DNA of 64,000 nt from Pseudomonadota bacterium (GTDB lineage: Bacteria > Pseudomonadota > Alphaproteobacteria > Rhizobiales > Devosiaceae). The position numbers were made by a program, and so were the translations under genes. The notes under the pieces were generated by a model. It searched no databases. It was not told the DNA's origin and saw only the letters and a list, made by a program, of their open reading frames with translations. The DNA lies in NCBI GenBank assembly GCA_023391095.1, contig JAEWBN010000010.1:8686-72685 (forward strand). The letters run 5' to 3'. How positions within the stretch are numbered: the first letter of the stretch is position 1; each line of letters begins with the position of its first letter. Of the stretch, positions 34,147 through 46,690 are shown piece by piece.

Positions 34147-34382
34147 CCGATTTTCTCATTGATGCACGTCACCGCGCCCTCATTCCTGGCTTGCGCAAGA
34201 CACTCGCATTGCGAGGCAAAGCGGTCCGCCTCCTCATCTGTAAGCTTGCCGCCACCGATCAACAGCTCCAGTTGCGCACGGCACAACTGAACCTCGACTG
34301 AACCTTGGCCGGGCAATGTCTGCGCTGCCGCAATTCCGGGCGTCAGGCAGGCGATTGTAGACATGACGAACAAGCGGAACAT
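34143..34382 (-). CDS. Small secreted Cys-containing protein
   Basis: The 79-aa product has a signal peptide (MFRLFVMSTIACLTPGIAAA). The mature part has four Cys in VQLCRAQLELL, SQCECLAQARN and AVTCINEKIG. It is unrelated in sequence to its coupled partner but similar in size, Cys number and export. The function is unknown. It diverges from the aldo/keto reductase gene. Confidence 0.7.
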   Translation of the reverse strand: MFRLFVMSTIACLTPGIAAAQTLPGQGSVEVQLCRAQLELLIGGGKLTDEEADRFASQCECLAQARNEGAVTCINEKIG

Positions 34383-34533
34383 GTTGAGGCCCGGTTGGAT
34401 GCTTCGATTTCGAAGTGGTGCGCAAATGCGGACATTCGATGACGCCTCCAGTATCGGCGCAGGTCGGCTTGCCTTGCATGCCCAAATCGCCTCTGGTGTC
34501 AGACACCGGCAGGCAAGAACGAGGAGAAGCCCA

Positions 34534-35367
34534 ATGCAAGAACACTACACGCTCAACGACGGCACAACCCTCCCTAAGGTTGGTCTGGGCACCTACAGCC
34601 TTTGGGGCAATGCCGGTGTGAAGGCAATGGCCTCGGCATTGGAGCGAGGTTACCGGCTGCTCGATTCGGCGGTGAACTACGAAAACGAGGGAGCCGTGGG
34701 CCATGCCATTCGCATGTCCGGCATCCCGCGGGAGGATATTCGCGTCGCCTCCAAGCTTCCCGGCCGCCATCACAAGAAAAGCCAGGTGCTGCGCACGGTT
34801 GAAGAATCCGTGCTGCGCATGGGCCTGGACTATCTCGACCTCTACTTGATCCACTGGCCCAATCCCAGCCAAGGGCTCTATCTCGAGGCTTGGGAGGGTC
34901 TGATCGACGCGAGGGAACGCGGTCTGGTCCGGTCCATCGGCGTCTCCAACTTTCTACCGGAGTATCTCGATCTCCTGATTGAGGAGACTGGTGTCACGCC
35001 AAGCGTGAACCAGATTGAACTTCATCCCCATTTCAACCAGCCCGAGCAGCGCGCGGCTGATCGCGAACGCGGCATTCTCACCCAGGCCTGGACGCCCCTC
35101 GGCAAGGGCACGACCTTCTTCGATGACCCTCAGATCATCCAGATATCGCGCGAACTGGGCCGCTCGCCAGCGCAGGTCGTGCTGCGCTGGCACTTGCAGC
35201 TGGGCGTCCTGCCAATCCCCAAATCTGCAACGCCCGAACGGCAGGCCGAAAATCTTGCCGTATTCGATTTTGCCTTAAGCGACGCACAGATGGCAGCCAT
35301 CTCAAGCCTGACCAAGGCCGACGGGCGCATGTTCGACGGCAACCCGGCCACCCACGAGGAGTTCTAA
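34534..35367 (+). CDS. Aldo/keto reductase
   Basis: The 277-aa enzyme has the AKR barrel with its tetrad. The Asp and Tyr are in YRLLDSAVNYENEGAVG, Lys is in RVASKLPGRHH and His is in LYLIHWPNP. The C-terminal NADPH site shows PIPKSATPERQAEN. It resembles the 2,5-diketo-gluconate reductase-like group. GAGGAG lies 8 nt before ATG 34534; the frame is open upstream to 34363 but without a good start. The physiological substrate is unknown. Confidence 0.93.
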   Translation: MQEHYTLNDGTTLPKVGLGTYSLWGNAGVKAMASALERGYRLLDSAVNYENEGAVGHAIRMSGIPREDIRVASKLPGRHHKKSQVLRTVEESVLRMGLDYLDLYLIHWPNPSQGLYLEAWEGLIDARERGLVRSIGVSNFLPEYLDLLIEETGVTPSVNQIELHPHFNQPEQRAADRERGILTQAWTPLGKGTTFFDDPQIIQISRELGRSPAQVVLRWHLQLGVLPIPKSATPERQAENLAVFDFALSDAQMAAISSLTKADGRMFDGNPATHEEF

Positions 35368-35436
35368 GCGAGCCGGATTGAGAGCAGCGGGCCGCGAGGC
35401 GACCCGCACAAAGTGGCCGTAAGAGGGGACTATGGG

Positions 35437-35919
35437 TTGAGCGTTGCCTTTACCAAAGAAGAAAGCGCAGAAACCGCTTGCGAAACGGTGCTGCCGGAGC
35501 GGCCACTCCCGGAAGGTCCGAACCTCGTCACGGCACGGGGACTGGCCCTACTGGAACAGCAACTTGCCGAGGCGACGGCGGCTTATCAGGCAGCGCTTGC
35601 CGTCGAAGACGTTAACGAGCGCCGCCGCCAGGCCGCCGTGCCTTATCGGGACAGGCGTTACCTCAGCGAACGGATTCGCACCGCCCAGGTTGTGCCGCCA
35701 CCGCCCAACCGTGACGCTGTGGCTTTCGGCTCGAAGGTGACCATCGAAAGGGAAGATGGTCGCGTCCAGACCTTTACGATTGTCGGAGAAGACGAGGCCG
35801 ATCCAAAGACTGGCACGATTTCCTTTGCGTCCCCGCTGGCCCAGGCCCTGATGGGCAAGTCCGTCGGTGAACTTGCCATGCTGGCCTCGGCCGAAGTGGA
35901 AATCACGGACATCGGCTGA
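35437..35919 (+). CDS. GreA/GreB-like transcription factor (atypical)
   Basis: The 160-aa protein has a shortened or altered coiled-coil (VTARGLALLEQQLAEATAAY, about 33-52) and a C-terminal GreA/GreB FKBP-like domain. That domain has VAFGSKVTIEREDGRVQTFT and GTISFASPLAQALMGKSVGE. The usual acidic coil-tip residues (D-x-x-E) of GreA are not evident; the tip region reads VEDVNERRRQAAV. It may therefore be an anti-Gre or secondary-channel regulator rather than a cleavage factor. The start is taken as TTG 35437, about 9 nt after GAGGGG. A canonical greA lies at 46128. Confidence 0.85.
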   Translation: MSVAFTKEESAETACETVLPERPLPEGPNLVTARGLALLEQQLAEATAAYQAALAVEDVNERRRQAAVPYRDRRYLSERIRTAQVVPPPPNRDAVAFGSKVTIEREDGRVQTFTIVGEDEADPKTGTISFASPLAQALMGKSVGELAMLASAEVEITDIG

Positions 35920-36134
35920 AGACACGCAAGGCAATACCCGAGGTCAGGGTTACATTCGGCCACGACCCCTTCCCTTATTCCGACTCTTCCGCTAAACCGC
36001 CCGCTTAACCACCATGTTCGGTCTTTTCCCCCGCGCTGCCGTGCTCAACGGCCACGCGGGTTTCGCGCGGACAGGTGTGTCCGGGCGATTCTCCCTCGCC
36101 CGCCGTGTAATAGACAGAGCAGAGCGAGCCCCGA

Positions 36135-39446
<3,312 letters not shown>

Positions 39447-39469
39447 TTGACCGGCCTGCCAAGACAAGA

Positions 39470-39498
39470 AGCCCCCGCGAAAGCGGGGGTTTTCTTTT
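39470..39498 (+). terminator. Intrinsic terminator of carB
   Basis: CCCCCGC and GCGGGGG pair around a GAAA tetraloop and are followed by TTTTCTTTT. It begins about 25 bases after the carB stop. Confidence 0.93.
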
Positions 39499-39578
39499 GC
39501 GCCCGGCTCTGGCGCTATCACTCATCTTGAGTTCAGATAAGCCAGACCACAGTCGTGCGAACATCTGGAGGGACATCA

Positions 39579-40502
39579 ATGCTTCGCCTTGCCGCCACGC
39601 TCGCCATCCTTGCAGCGACCACCAGCCTCTCGACAGCGCAGACGATTGACGCGGCCATTGCCGATTTCATCTCTGCAAAGGGCTTCACCCAAAAAGACCC
39701 CACTGCACTTGAGGAGGCACTCTCCGGCCACTTCATCGACGACAGCATCACCCCCGGCGGTGCAGTCGGCCCGCTTGAAAAAGCCATGCTCATCGCCGAG
39801 GACGCCATTGCCTCAAAGCGCACGCGAACCTTGATCTCCTACGGGGAGATTCTGGACGATGAAGATGGAGCCAGCGTTCCCTATAGTTTCATCGAAGTGC
39901 GCCACTACAATTTCGGGCCGATCATTCACGCTGAAGCCGTGGAAGCCTACGGCGCGGAAAACACGGGCGCTTTGGAGGATTTCGGCACCGGCGACCACAT
40001 GGCCTGGCGCTTTGTCTTCCGGCCAATCATGGGCCATTCGGCTGCGCTACTGGATGCGAGCAGTCGCGTTGTGTCCGGTCAACAAGCCGGGCGGCACGAT
40101 TGCAACGGTACGCCGTGCTTGCAGCCCTTTAGCAACAATGACGACCTTGTCGCTTGGGAGGAGATCGATGGTACCTTGCCGGAATGGCCACTGCTGATCT
40201 CCGACCAGTCCGACGAAATTGCCACGCCGTCCTTCGCAATTTCACAATTGGCAGCCCTCGGCTTCTGGGCCAATGCAGAAAGCGGGCACTATCAATGGAC
40301 CGGGGGAGAACATCCGGAAGCGGCGGATGGCTACGAGCCATACCGCTTCATTTCTGTGGACCGCAACCTCGGTCAGGAAACCAGCATCGACACCGTATGG
40401 CGGGAAACCCTGCTCAACGATGACTCGGTGAGCGAGCTCCTCTTCCGACACATCGACGTTGCAGGTTCAATCTATCTGATGCGGGGGAGCGTGCCGCGCT
40501 GA
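39579..40502 (+). CDS. Hypothetical exported protein (307 aa)
   Basis: A signal peptide (MLRLAATLAILAATTSLSTA) precedes a 285-residue mature protein without a recognised domain. The sequence is acidic, with HDCNGTPCLQPF holding its only two Cys, five residues apart, and aromatic motifs such as GYEPYRFISVDRN. GGAGGG lies 7 nt before ATG 39579. It is probably periplasmic. It converges on the flippase gene with 2 bases between stops. The function is unknown. Confidence 0.75.
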   Translation: MLRLAATLAILAATTSLSTAQTIDAAIADFISAKGFTQKDPTALEEALSGHFIDDSITPGGAVGPLEKAMLIAEDAIASKRTRTLISYGEILDDEDGASVPYSFIEVRHYNFGPIIHAEAVEAYGAENTGALEDFGTGDHMAWRFVFRPIMGHSAALLDASSRVVSGQQAGRHDCNGTPCLQPFSNNDDLVAWEEIDGTLPEWPLLISDQSDEIATPSFAISQLAALGFWANAESGHYQWTGGEHPEAADGYEPYRFISVDRNLGQETSIDTVWRETLLNDDSVSELLFRHIDVAGSIYLMRGSVPR

Positions 40503-40504
40503 GA

Positions 40505-41803
40505 TCAGCGTCGGATACTGGGCAGCCCGATATCGATCACGGCGAGTTTGTCGGTCCGCCAGAGGACGAAGCACAAGGCCATGGCACGCGCGGCCATGGT
40601 CAGCGCGCTCGCCGTCGCCGCCCCGACAAGGCCCCATTGCGGTATAAGCACCCAGGCACAGAGGGTAAGAAAAGCGAGGGCAAGCGCCCCAACAACGAGC
40701 CCTTCGCGCTGTCTGCCGAGGACAATGATCAGTTCGCCAGCCTGACCTCCCAACGAGCGAAGGATCATGCCGACCCCAAGTACCCACATCACTGGCTGAC
40801 CCGCAACGAATTCCGGACCGAACGAGCGCAGCAGCATGGGTCCGGCCACCACAGCTAGAGCCACTGCCACTAAGGTCGCCCAAAAGGTCAACCGCGAACT
40901 CTGGCGGACGCTCGCCTGAAGCTCCGCGCGCGTCTTGCCGGCGCGATCGAGCGCAAAGCGCGGCCCGGCCACCAGCGTCATCGCATAGGCCACAAAGCCG
41001 GCAAGGGCGAGCGACCGCGCGGCCGCAAAATAGGTGCCAACCGCATCCGGTTCTGCCAACAGGCTCAACAGCAGCACATCGGCATAGCTGAGCAAGTCCT
41101 CTAGCCCGGAAAGCAGCAAAAGCGGGAGTGTGGCTCTAAGCCAAAGGCGTCCCTGCCGCTGGCCTGCTTTTCCACCAGACGCCGCAATCGTGGCGATGCG
41201 GCCACGAATGAGAAGCGCCATGCCCACCGTCACAAGCGCCATCGAGCCCACAAGCAGAGCGCCGACAAGCGGCAAAGTGAGAACCACCCCGCTCGCAGAC
41301 AGCGCAAGGGCCGCCGATCCAATCAGAATGGGGCGGAGGATATAAACCGGCACCGCTGCCAGACGAAACCATCCGAAGCTGCGCGCCACCCCCTCGAGGT
41401 AGTATTCGAGGCCCAGAAACGGCAGGCCCAGCGCCAGCAGCAGTATCGTCAGCCAGGGACCTTCTGCGCCAAAGACCAGCGCCATGGAAACGCCAGCGGC
41501 CCCAAATAGGAGGCTCGTGAGCAGCACGAACTTGAACCCGAACTGCCAAAAGGCTTCTACGGCAGCTTGACGACCCCGCAGGTGGTAGCGCGGCAGAAAA
41601 CGCACGCTGGACTCGGCAAAACCGAGTGCGGCGAAACTCCCCAGCGCCAGCATCCAGGTCCAGAGGGTGACATAGCCGCCATATGTATCGGCGGGCATGA
41701 GACGGGCTAGGAGGACCTGAAGGCCGAACACCAGACCCGCGCTTAGGACGCGTATGCCGAGCGCTGTGATGGCGTCGAGGAGGCTCCGCGTTCGATTAGA
41801 CAT
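40505..41803 (-). CDS. Polysaccharide flippase-like membrane protein (MOP superfamily)
   Basis: The 432-aa protein has about 12 membrane helices and the pattern of Wzx/MurJ-like oligosaccharide flippases. MPADTYGGYVTLWTWMLALG (N-terminal helices 1-2), YADVLLLSLLAEPDAVGTYF with the conserved helix-7 region, and the C-terminal VLIPQWGLVGAATASALTM support this. It should move lipid-linked sugars across the inner membrane. Its start overlaps the end of the FemAB-like gene by 8 bases, so both are one operon, probably for a surface polysaccharide. Confidence 0.85.
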   Translation of the reverse strand: MSNRTRSLLDAITALGIRVLSAGLVFGLQVLLARLMPADTYGGYVTLWTWMLALGSFAALGFAESSVRFLPRYHLRGRQAAVEAFWQFGFKFVLLTSLLFGAAGVSMALVFGAEGPWLTILLLALGLPFLGLEYYLEGVARSFGWFRLAAVPVYILRPILIGSAALALSASGVVLTLPLVGALLVGSMALVTVGMALLIRGRIATIAASGGKAGQRQGRLWLRATLPLLLLSGLEDLLSYADVLLLSLLAEPDAVGTYFAAARSLALAGFVAYAMTLVAGPRFALDRAGKTRAELQASVRQSSRLTFWATLVAVALAVVAGPMLLRSFGPEFVAGQPVMWVLGVGMILRSLGGQAGELIIVLGRQREGLVVGALALAFLTLCAWVLIPQWGLVGAATASALTMAARAMALCFVLWRTDKLAVIDIGLPSIRR

Positions 41804-43040
41804 AAAGCAGCAGGCACGCGGCGGGCCGCAGGAAAACCACGGCGCGATCGGCCAGCACAGGTGTACTTTGGTGAATGCGCTTCAATGCAGGACGAACCGT
41901 AGGCAGCCAGGCTGTCGCATAGATGTGCCCACGCCAGGTCAGCGCCTCTGCCCGCGTCGACACTTCTATCGCGCGGCTCGTCCAGCTCTTCTTGTAGTCG
42001 GCGGGGTTGATCAGCAGGTCATAGCTGGCGATGCCATTGTCGATCAGCCAACCCACAGTCATTTCCATCTGGACCTTACCCGGCGAGAGATCGCGTAGAT
42101 CCCAGTCAAAGCCGCCGATATAGGCGTAGTAGTGTCTGTTGCTGATGAAGCCGAGCTCAACGGCGACGATCCGGTCGCCCGCCCGAAGCACGGAGACGCA
42201 GGCGCCGCCCAGCGTCTCTCCATCGCCAGCGAGGCTCGCCAGAAAGTCCTCATATCCGCTCATGGAAAAACCGACGCTGAAGCGACCGGTTTCCGCCAGC
42301 CAGCGTCGCTTCATTTCCGTGCCCAGGCGGACCAAGTCGCCAAATTCTGCATGGTCAGGCCAGATGACCTCGAAGCTCAATTCACCCAGTCGCGCCAAAT
42401 GGTTACGCCGCCGATTGCGGTTACGTTTCTGCAGCTTGCCGAGCTGGCTTGTATAGTCTTCCGCGGACTCGTAGGGCGCCAAGTCCAGCATGGACGCAAC
42501 ATTGGCGCCGCCACGAACCTGAGCCTTGCGCGTCAAGACCGTAGCAAGAGCGCTACCCTCTGGCACCGCCCGTGAGATGGTCACGTCACAGCCTGAAGCG
42601 CGCGCCGTCGCACGGAGGCCCGAGGCTATCCGCGGGTCACGGTCGTAGCCGCGCCGGATGAGGATGCCGCAATACTGGCTGTGAGGCACGCCGAGGGTTT
42701 CGAGCCGCTTCAGCCACCAGCTCCGCACGATCATGCGCGGCCAGACGGCCACCAGCATCTCGCCTGACCACACCGTTACAATATAGGGCTCATATGTGTT
42801 GGACGTGCCGAACTGCCGTATCCAGGCACTGCACCAGTCATAGCATTGAAAGTAGCTTAGTGGGTCGGCGCAATCTCTTTCGAGCGCGCGCCAAGCATCT
42901 GCGTGCGCCTCAATCTCCGCCAACGTGCCGAGCACGTTGAAAGTCAGGGAATCCCCCACGGCCTGTCCAATCCGCTCCCAAGTGTTGCGCATGTTATACA
43001 GGCCAGTGCTAAACATGGTCTTGCCCAACAGCCTCAACAA
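41796..43040 (-). CDS. FemAB/CelD-like GNAT acyltransferase
   Basis: The 414-aa protein has the double-GNAT layout of the BcsL/CelD group linked to exopolysaccharide synthesis. It shows ALERDCADPLSYFQCYDWCS near the N-terminus, LQKRNRNRRRNHLARLGEL, FLASLAGDGETLGGACVSVL and the C-terminal DWDLRDLSPGKVQMEMTVGW. It presumably transfers an acyl group to a polysaccharide or lipid precursor. The start is uncertain: TTG 43040 has GGAGGG 10 nt upstream, while ATG 43016 has none. The gene overlaps the flippase gene by 8 bases. Confidence 0.85.
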   Translation of the reverse strand: MLRLLGKTMFSTGLYNMRNTWERIGQAVGDSLTFNVLGTLAEIEAHADAWRALERDCADPLSYFQCYDWCSAWIRQFGTSNTYEPYIVTVWSGEMLVAVWPRMIVRSWWLKRLETLGVPHSQYCGILIRRGYDRDPRIASGLRATARASGCDVTISRAVPEGSALATVLTRKAQVRGGANVASMLDLAPYESAEDYTSQLGKLQKRNRNRRRNHLARLGELSFEVIWPDHAEFGDLVRLGTEMKRRWLAETGRFSVGFSMSGYEDFLASLAGDGETLGGACVSVLRAGDRIVAVELGFISNRHYYAYIGGFDWDLRDLSPGKVQMEMTVGWLIDNGIASYDLLINPADYKKSWTSRAIEVSTRAEALTWRGHIYATAWLPTVRPALKRIHQSTPVLADRAVVFLRPAACLLLYV

Positions 43041-43103
43041 AACCTTTCCCTCCGGCGTAAATTGCTGTCGGCTAGAGAGATTCAGCGCTGACGGATCGGC
43101 ATT

Positions 43104-44143
43104 CTAACGCTGGACGAAAAACGCATCGACCGCGTTCAGCGCGGCAGTTATGTCGTCGTCGCCGACATCGAGATGGGTGACCCAGCGCATTTCGCCGTAA
43201 GACAGGCCAACCCCTATCCCGTGGCGCCCCAACCAGTTCGCGAGTTCAAGACCAAGGCCTGCGTCCATGTTCACCCAGACAATGTTGGTATCGGGCTGGG
43301 TCACGCGCAACGTTTTGTGCCGGGCGAGGCCTTCGGCCAGTTGCCGCGCCCGAGCGTGATCCTGATCCAGCCGGTCGATGTTGTGGTCCAGCGCGTAAAG
43401 CCCGGCCGCAGCAATGACGCCGGCCTGACGCATGCCGCCACCGAGCATCTTGCGATGCCGCCGGGCGGTTTCAATAAGGTCGGCGCGGCCTGCAAGAACA
43501 GACCCGACCGGCGCGCCCAACCCTTTCGAGAGACACACCGAAATCGTGTCGAATGGGGCCGCGAGGGTTTCGATGCTCACGCCCAGCACGCGCGCGGCAT
43601 TGAAGGCGCGACCCCGTCGAGGTGGAGTCCAAGTCCGTGACGTCGCGCCAGATCGGAAACCGCTGCCATATAAGAGAGCGGGAGTGTCCGCCCACCGAAT
43701 GTATTTTCGAGGGCAATAAGGCGCGTGCGAGCAAAATGGCTGTCATCCGGCTTGATGGCAGCCTCGATTTCCGCGAGATCCAACGTGCCGTCGGGCTGGT
43801 GGGCGATCGGCTGCGGCTGGATCGACCCTAGGACTGCCGCGCCTCCGGCCTCGTAGCGGTAGGCATGGGCATTCTGCCCGGCAATATACTCATCGCCGCG
43901 CCCGCAGTGGCTCATCAAAGCAAGCAGATTTGACTGGGTCCCTGACGGCACAAAGAGTGCCGCGTCCTTTCCAAGCATGCCGGCCACGCGCTGTTCAAGG
44001 CGGGTGACTGTCGGGTCATCGCCATAAACGTCGTCGCCCACATCCGCCTCGGCCATTGCCTGCCGCATGCCCGGCGACGGCCGGGTCACCGTGTCGGAAC
44101 GGAAATCATGGCGGATGCTGTTCGGCAACTGGGACATGGGCAC
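43104..44143 (-). pseudogene. ltaE: Low-specificity L-threonine aldolase, frameshifted
   Basis: Two adjacent frames together make one PLP-dependent threonine aldolase of about 345 aa. The 5' part (from 44143) has HDFRSDTVTRPSPGMRQAM, ADVGDDVYGDDPTV and RHGLGLHLDG, then shifts into GVAPSMPRACWA and a stop at 43577. The 3' part resumes NAARVLGVSIETLAAPFDTI with SVCLSKGLGAPVGSVLAG, which holds the PLP Lys. The family has HLDGARLFNAAV at the join, so one base is missing at about 43600-43615. As written no active enzyme is made. It is either a recent pseudogene or a sequencing error. Confidence 0.9.
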
Positions 44144-44163
44144 CTCAAAATGTGCCCGCGCTT

Positions 44164-45141
44164 TTAGGCTGCGCGGTCGTCGTCTGCCAGAACATTGTTG
44201 GCCGCTGTGAGTTCGACCGCCGGCTTGCGTGCAACAATCAGCATGCCTGTAATCGGCGCGCCACGGTCGAGACGCAACACCGCCGTTTCGAAGCGGAGAA
44301 GCTCCAGGCCTGCTACAATCAGGGCGTCCCGCGTTGCAGCGACACCATGCGCATAGCGCAGGCTGGGCCGCAGGAAGACGGGCTCCTCGCCATCATGGGC
44401 TTCCAGGGAGAAGGCCACCAGCCCTCCCGAGCGCATCGCCGGAACAAGTGCCGCAAGAACGGGTTGCAAGGCGCCGCAGTAGATCAGGACATCAGCGGCC
44501 GTGACAAGATCGGCATCGGCCCGGCGCGCGTTGAGTGCGGAGACAAGTTCGGCTTTGTGGAGGCGATCGTAGATTCCCTTGCGAGCCGTTTCCGCAATCA
44601 TGGCGGCGGAAATATCGATGCCCTCGAGATGACTGACCTTGTTTCGCAGGCGCTGGCCCATCAATCCAGTGCCGCAGCCGAGATCCAGCGCACGATCAAA
44701 GCTGGCAATGCCGAGGCGCCCCATTTCTTCTTGCAGCAGATCATCGAGCAGTTGCGGCACCTGGTAGGCCAGCTTGTTGACGAGCGCATCCTCGAAACTG
44801 GTCGCATATTCGTCGAACAGCGCTTCAACATACCCTTCGGCAGTGCCCTGCCCTGCCGGCGCTGCATTATGCGCGGCCAGTTTAAGGCGTGCACCAAACA
44901 CGCCCTGGTCGTCCAGCGCCTCAAGCCGGCGCCACGCCGAAATCGCGGCGGCGATATTGCCCGCTTTCTCGTGGTAGGCGCCCGCCAGTTCCCACCCGGC
45001 GGCCCACCCGGGTACGATCTCCAGCGCCTGTTCGATCAATTCGGCTGCGGCGGCATACTCGCCCACCTCAGCCATCTGGCGGGCATAGTCGGCCCTGCGG
45101 TCCGCAATCACGTCACCGGAAGAAAAGAACGCCCTTGGCAC
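44164..45141 (-). CDS. TPR-containing SAM-dependent methyltransferase
   Basis: The 325-aa protein has an N-terminal TPR-like pair (ARQMAEVGEYAAAAELIEQA and GWAAGWELAGAYHEKAGNIA, about 20-75). A methyltransferase domain follows with FDRALDLGCGTGLMGQRLRN (SAM motif I) and LEGIDISAAMIAETARKGIY. LVTAADVLIYCGALQPVLAA is motif IV-V. The substrate is unknown; such proteins are annotated as biotin-synthesis-like or trans-aconitate-like methyltransferases. It is upstream of ltaE by 20 bases and probably co-transcribed. Confidence 0.88.
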   Translation of the reverse strand: MPRAFFSSGDVIADRRADYARQMAEVGEYAAAAELIEQALEIVPGWAAGWELAGAYHEKAGNIAAAISAWRRLEALDDQGVFGARLKLAAHNAAPAGQGTAEGYVEALFDEYATSFEDALVNKLAYQVPQLLDDLLQEEMGRLGIASFDRALDLGCGTGLMGQRLRNKVSHLEGIDISAAMIAETARKGIYDRLHKAELVSALNARRADADLVTAADVLIYCGALQPVLAALVPAMRSGGLVAFSLEAHDGEEPVFLRPSLRYAHGVAATRDALIVAGLELLRFETAVLRLDRGAPITGMLIVARKPAVELTAANNVLADDDRAA

Positions 45142-45607
45142 AGCTGGTCATTCCAATAACTGGCCACATCGGCGCAGCGGCGGGGATTTGCAGCATTTGG
45201 AGGTTCCCTTGCAAGCAAATTGCGCGAAAGCCCCCTATGCAATGTTTGCGGACCCTAAGCGCCGCACATCCTCTGCTTTGTCCGGGGCACAATGGCTAGG
45301 ACCGCGTGCCCTACCTGTTGCTTTCCGAGATGGGGGGGGCTGAACCCGTCCGGCAGTATTCACAAGGCAGAAGAGCCGCTGTTACGCCCGCCTAGCGGGG
45401 CTTTTCTTGTTAATAATGCCGTATTGCTGACTTCGATATTTCAGGCTACGGTTGATGGATCGAATATTGCGGCAGACTGAAATCATGACGCGAATGCCAT
45501 TCGCCACTGCTCACGTCATCTTCCGATATTTCGATTATATATGAAGGCCTTGATCAGGTGCATGGTCCGGGTCTTCACCAGTAGCGACTGCACGAGGGAA
45601 CGCGCAT
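45142..45607. other. Intergenic region before the cold-shock gene
   Basis: This 466-base gap has no convincing gene. The left 120 bases should hold the promoter of the minus-strand methyltransferase. A hairpin with a T tail lies at 45385-45408. The last 130 bases include an AT-rich stretch (TTCGATTATATATGAAG near 45530-45546) that may be the core promoter of the cold-shock gene, leaving a leader of several dozen bases. A 62-codon open frame at 45292-45480 has no homology that I recognise. Confidence 0.5.
45385..45408 (+). terminator. Possible intrinsic terminator
   Basis: CCCGC and GCGGG pair around CTA and are followed by GCTTTTCTT. The stem is short (5 bp). It could end a short transcript from the gap, but no matching upstream gene is seen. 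Confidence 0.35.
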
Positions 45608-45817
45608 ATGGCAACGGGCACCGTTAAGTGGTTCAACGGCCAAAAAGGCTATGGCTTCATTCAGCCGGACGAAGGTGGGGCGGACGTATTCGTTCACATC
45701 TCCGCCGTCCAGCGCTCGGGGCTGAATGGCCTGGATGAGGGTCAGAAGGTCACTTACGAAATCGTCAAGGACAAGCGGACCGGCAAATCCGCAGCGGACA
45801 ATCTGACCGCCGCCTGA
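45608..45817 (+). CDS. Cold-shock protein (CspA family)
   Basis: The 69-aa protein is one cold-shock domain: GTVKWFNGQKGYGFIQPDEG holds RNP1 (KGYGFI) and DVFVHISAVQ is RNP2. It binds single-stranded nucleic acid and acts as an RNA chaperone. GAGGGAACGCGCAT precedes the ATG. It is monocistronic with a strong terminator-like hairpin. Several paralogues are usual per genome, so the specific csp letter cannot be given. Confidence 0.95.
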   Translation: MATGTVKWFNGQKGYGFIQPDEGGADVFVHISAVQRSGLNGLDEGQKVTYEIVKDKRTGKSAADNLTAA

Positions 45818-45835
45818 CGATCGACCACGTGAACC

Positions 45836-45875
45836 GGTAAGGGGCGTGCCGCGGACAGGGGGCACGCCCCTTACC
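45836..45875 (+). terminator. Strong hairpin after the cold-shock gene
   Basis: GGTAAGGGGCGTGCC and GGCACGCCCCTTACC form a perfect 15-bp stem with a 10-base loop. The tail TTTACC is only weakly T-rich. It begins 19 bases after the stop. Confidence 0.75.
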
Positions 45876-46127
45876 TTTACCGAACGATGGTCGGGGCGCA
45901 TGTGGACACGCCCCGCCGCACGCTTGACCGGGGGGCGAAGGCGGGGCAAGCTTGTGCATCTCCCGTGATTTCCGTCGTGAAGCATACGCCGAACGAAGTT
46001 CGGCTGGGATAAGCCGCGCCAGCGTCCTCAGGGGCTGCGCAACACAAACTTGGCATCGTGCCGCGACCTGATTTTCGGGCCGCGCACGTTTTGACTATTT
46101 TCCGAGCCGATTGGAGGCAGGACGACC

Positions 46128-46601
46128 ATGGATAAGGTCCCAATGACCGTTCAGGGCCACAAGGCCCTCACTGCGGAATTCGAGCATCGCACTCAGAATG
46201 AGCGCCGTCGCATCATCGACGCGATTGCCGAGGCCCGAGCTCATGGCGACCTGTCCGAAAATGCCGAATATTCGGCCGCCAAGGAGCAGCAAAGCCTGAA
46301 TGAAGGTCGCATAAAGGAGCTGGAAACACTTCTTGCTCTGGCGGATATCATCGACGTCACGAAGCTCTCCGGCGGCACTGTCAAGTTCGGTGCCACCGTA
46401 ACCTTCGTGGATGAGGACACCGAGGAAGAAAAGACCTACCAGATCGTGGGCGATCCTGAGGCCGATGCCTCCGCTGGCCGGATCTCGATCTCCTCGCCCA
46501 TCGCCCGCGCGATGATCGGCAAGGAAGAGGGCGACAGCTTCGAGGTTGCGGCTCCGGGCGGTTCGCGCAGCTACGAGATCGTCTCGATAAAATTCATCTG
46601 A
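46128..46601 (+). CDS. greA: Transcription elongation factor GreA
   Basis: The 157-aa protein has the N-terminal coiled coil with the acidic tip in AIAEARAHGDLSENAEYSAA (about 32-51), where GDLSENAEY is the GreA signature. The C-terminal domain has VKFGATVTFVDEDTEEEKTY and RISISSPIARAMIGKEEGD. It rescues backtracked RNA polymerase by stimulating transcript cleavage. ATTGGAGG lies 12 bases before ATG 46128. It is a single gene upstream of trxB. Confidence 0.97.
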   Translation: MDKVPMTVQGHKALTAEFEHRTQNERRRIIDAIAEARAHGDLSENAEYSAAKEQQSLNEGRIKELETLLALADIIDVTKLSGGTVKFGATVTFVDEDTEEEKTYQIVGDPEADASAGRISISSPIARAMIGKEEGDSFEVAAPGGSRSYEIVSIKFI

Positions 46602-46690
46602 TCACGGCAGACTACACCTTTCGGGTTGCAAGCCGTATCCCAGGCAACGATTCGCTATGGCGCGTTACCGCGTTGTAGCGCTTAAAGCCC

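Noticed and set aside
45292..45480. 62-codon frame in the gap before the cold-shock gene
   Set aside because: No Shine-Dalgarno, no family similarity, and a terminator-like hairpin lies inside it.
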